DNA of 64,000 bases from Prochlorococcus sp. MIT 1341 (GTDB lineage: Bacteria; Cyanobacteriota; Cyanobacteriia; PCC-6307; Cyanobiaceae), in contig NZ_CP139304.1 of the NCBI RefSeq assembly GCF_034092415.1, forward strand, positions 682,001-746,000. The letters are read 5' to 3'. A program made the translations under genes and the position numbers. The notes under the pieces are model-generated. The model had not been told where the DNA came from, ran no database searches, and saw only the letters and a program-made list of their open reading frames with translations. Shown here piece after piece: positions 62,185 to 64,000 of the stretch (its first letter is position 1; each line of letters starts with the position of its first letter).

Positions 62185-63232
62185 TCTTTGGTAAACCCTC
62201 GACTTTTAAATCTTTCTGTTTTATATTCTCTTCTCGAGTTTTTTCCAGTTGTATATTAAGCCTTTCTTTGCGTGTTAGTTTAGCCGAAGTTGCTTCATCT
62301 ATTATGTAATAAGATGAGTTTATGTTAGTCTTTCTAGAAATTCCTAATAGATACTCTGAGATCGCTAATAAGACCAATAAAATTAGGACAAACATAACTG
62401 ATTGCTGTATAGATATGATCACCCAACCGTGGGGTATGCTTTTATTTAATATCCAGAGTATTAATACGCTGGTTGAGTAAATACAACTTCCAATTGCACC
62501 AATTGAGCATAAAAGAGTGGCTACCCTTATTGGAGAATCACTATTAAATGTAACTAGCTTAATACCTCTATTTATACTTGCTCTAAGGCTTCTAACTTCA
62601 TTATAGTGGTTTGCTGATTCAGAATTCAACTTCAAAAATGTTTTCTTAAACCCTCTAACTGAACCAATAGTCCTAAACCGTAAATCCGGATCAGTGAATT
62701 GCAGGATATAATTAACTACTCTCCGACTAACACATAAGAATCTGCTTGAATATGCGTCAAGATCAATCCCTGTCAAACTTTTGGCGATTTGACCAAAAAT
62801 ACTATAAATGAAACTCTTGCAGAAAGGTATTCGGTATCTTCTTAGCCTTTTCTTAGTTAAAATCAAATCATATCCATCTACAATTTTATGTATCATTTTG
62901 GTTATAGCATCTTGATCCCATCTATTTATATCTGTACAGATGACAAAATCTCCAAGACTATTTTCCACTCCAATCCATCTTGCACTCATTTCTTCTATCG
63001 TTTCTGCTAGCGAATACATTTGAAGGTTAGGCAATCCACTTGGAGCAGTTAATTCCTTTATCAAACTTTTTGTGCCATCCGTAGACCCATTATCTACGAT
63101 CACTATCTCATAGTCGCTTACCAGTGGATCTATGGTTTCTATTATATTCTCAATTAAACTTCTAAAATTCTTTTCACTATCTTTAACGACTATTACTAAG
63201 CTTAAAAATATAGGGGTAACGGTTTCTAACAT
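62174..63232 (-). CDS. Glycosyltransferase family 2 with C-terminal membrane segments
   Basis: 352 residues. It begins with SLVIVVKDSEKNFRSLIENI and has EIVIVDNGSTDGTKSLIKEL near residues 42-61, the GT-A nucleotide-sugar motif, and VICTDINRWDQDAI with the metal-binding Asp. Two membrane helices lie at about 230-285, and a charged tail follows (EEATSAKLTRKERLN). It is likely a membrane-associated transferase. It is upstream of and overlaps the FAD oxidoreductase gene by 11 bases. Confidence 0.85.
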   Translation of the reverse strand: MLETVTPIFLSLVIVVKDSEKNFRSLIENIIETIDPLVSDYEIVIVDNGSTDGTKSLIKELTAPSGLPNLQMYSLAETIEEMSARWIGVENSLGDFVICTDINRWDQDAITKMIHKIVDGYDLILTKKRLRRYRIPFCKSFIYSIFGQIAKSLTGIDLDAYSSRFLCVSRRVVNYILQFTDPDLRFRTIGSVRGFKKTFLKLNSESANHYNEVRSLRASINRGIKLVTFNSDSPIRVATLLCSIGAIGSCIYSTSVLILWILNKSIPHGWVIISIQQSVMFVLILLVLLAISEYLLGISRKTNINSSYYIIDEATSAKLTRKERLNIQLEKTREENIKQKDLKVEGLPKNDL

Positions 63233-63276
63233 TGTGCTAATTCATACTTTTTCTTTAATTTTTAAATAGTAGCGCA

Positions 63277-63723
63277 TTACCTATAATCCACTTGTAATAA
63301 CCTTATTCTATCACAAGCCCCCAAATATTTATAAGCATTTCTCATGCCTGTTCTTTTGTCTTTCCAGGTCCCATTCCTTTACTCAATGCAATTGGATAGC
63401 ATTAGCCCAAGCCAGCCTCCTTCAATTTTATTCTTTTTGAGATACTTTTATCGCCATTGCTTGTTTCATGATAAAGAATTAAGTAATATATATATTATTT
63501 CAATAAAATACAACTGCTCTCTCTTTTTTTAATGTTTACAAATATATACTTCAATTTCAATAGATCTGGTTCTGAGTAAACATGTAAAATTATCGATACT
63601 GTGAGGTACTCCATAATATTTAGATATTCTTCCTGTGAACCAATAACTCAACAATATTCCAATGCTATGTTGCAGGCTCTTTAAATCAAACCCTGTTTTT
63701 TGTTCTAAATCAATATTCAATAA
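63277..63723 (-). pseudogene. Decayed copy of the Gfo/Idh/MocA oxidoreductase
   Basis: The minus strand retains C-terminal pieces of the gene at 3468-4355. NKIEGGWLGLMLSNCIE is followed by an in-frame TAA, then RNGTWKDKRTGMRNAYKYLG and ACDRIRLLQVDYR-stop. Upstream, another frame keeps NIDLEQKTGFDLKSLQHSIG and DNFTCLL. These match the intact protein's KIEGGGLRPMLFDYIQKRDG, DKRVSISNAYKYLKACD, SDLNQKI and DNFKCL. Stops, frame changes and a lost N-terminus make it a pseudogene. Confidence 0.88.
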
Positions 63724-64000
63724 ATCTCACTGCTTCAAGGCTATTTGATAAGCATTTATTTTTATTTCAAAAAATTTAATCGGTTCCTAAATCTATGAGT
63801 TTTTGCTGAGAAAAAATTAGTTGGTTCATCAGGTTGCTTGAGTTTTTTTTAATTAAATACAGCGATATAACGCATGTCTTTTTCAAGCTTAATGACCCAA
63901 AAAGCCAACATTTTATATTTTTTTTAATATCATGAACATGTCTATTTGAGAATGAGTTCTTATGGCATTTTAAATTATGCTTTACCTTTTCAGGTTATCA
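63724..64000. other. AT-rich end of window
   Basis: 277 bases, very AT-rich with several T-runs. No gene recognised; the remaining N-terminal part of the decayed oxidoreductase was searched for here and not found. Confidence 0.4.

Noticed and set aside
63344-63532. 62-residue plus-strand frame
   Set aside because: It is the antisense of the decayed oxidoreductase copy, whose minus-strand fragments match the intact gene.
1-64000. CRISPR array, transposase or integrase genes
   Set aside because: No regularly spaced repeats and no recognisable Cas, transposase or integrase protein were seen, although two insertion-like structures exist.

Overview
The window looks like low-light-adapted Prochlorococcus chromosome, or a very close marine picocyanobacterium. 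The strongest pointer is an intact Pcb (IsiA/CP43-family) chlorophyll-binding antenna gene. Chlorophyll synthase, a PetP-like cytochrome b6f protein, a UbiE/MenG quinone methyltransferase, an SLH-OprB porin and a Nif11-like small protein agree with this, as do the AT-rich bases and compact layout. The clade is inferred from gene content only.

Layout. 1-4.4 kb: tail of a carbamoyltransferase, SxtJ-like and DUF5989 membrane proteins, an SGNH-like protein on the other strand, two small proteins and a Gfo/Idh/MocA oxidoreductase. 4.4-5.2 kb: a decayed region. 5.2-9.6 kb: a four-gene acyl-carrier cluster (GNAT-like protein, FkbH, free ACP, double-hotdog/SDR fusion). 9.8-14 kb: tRNA-Ser(CGA) and an iron locus (FutA-type binding protein, PKHD-type hydroxylase, small exported protein, porin). 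14-24 kb: glyQ, UDP-GlcNAc 2-epimerase, two GT4 glycosyltransferases, then DUF4956, VTC-domain and CotH-like genes. 24-45 kb: mostly core genes (ubiE/menG, hisF, petP-like, chlG, a class A PBP, rsmB, trmH, lepA, mqo, nifU-like, desaturase, znuBC-like pair, class V aminotransferase, murE, yidD, rpsD).

45.8-52 kb is the most striking part. A second zinc ABC transporter (permease and ATPase), a ZnuA carrying an extra domain, a CobW GTPase carrying the same extra domain and a WD40 protein sit between two copies of the rpsD 3' end. The distal copy still encodes the last eight S4 residues with only synonymous changes. A Zur-like palindrome lies between the divergent transporter genes. I read this as a zinc-homeostasis island inserted at rpsD.

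52-59 kb holds an FkbM methyltransferase, many small proteins, and a flavodoxin/Pcb pair that suggests an iron-stress antenna locus. The MIF-like tautomerase and two putative lipoproteins follow. 59-64 kb is a structured or decayed stretch, then two GT2 glycosyltransferases and an FAD oxidoreductase, and finally a pseudogene copy of the Gfo/Idh/MocA gene found intact at the other end of the window. Metal acquisition (iron and zinc) and surface glycan assembly are the two accessory themes.
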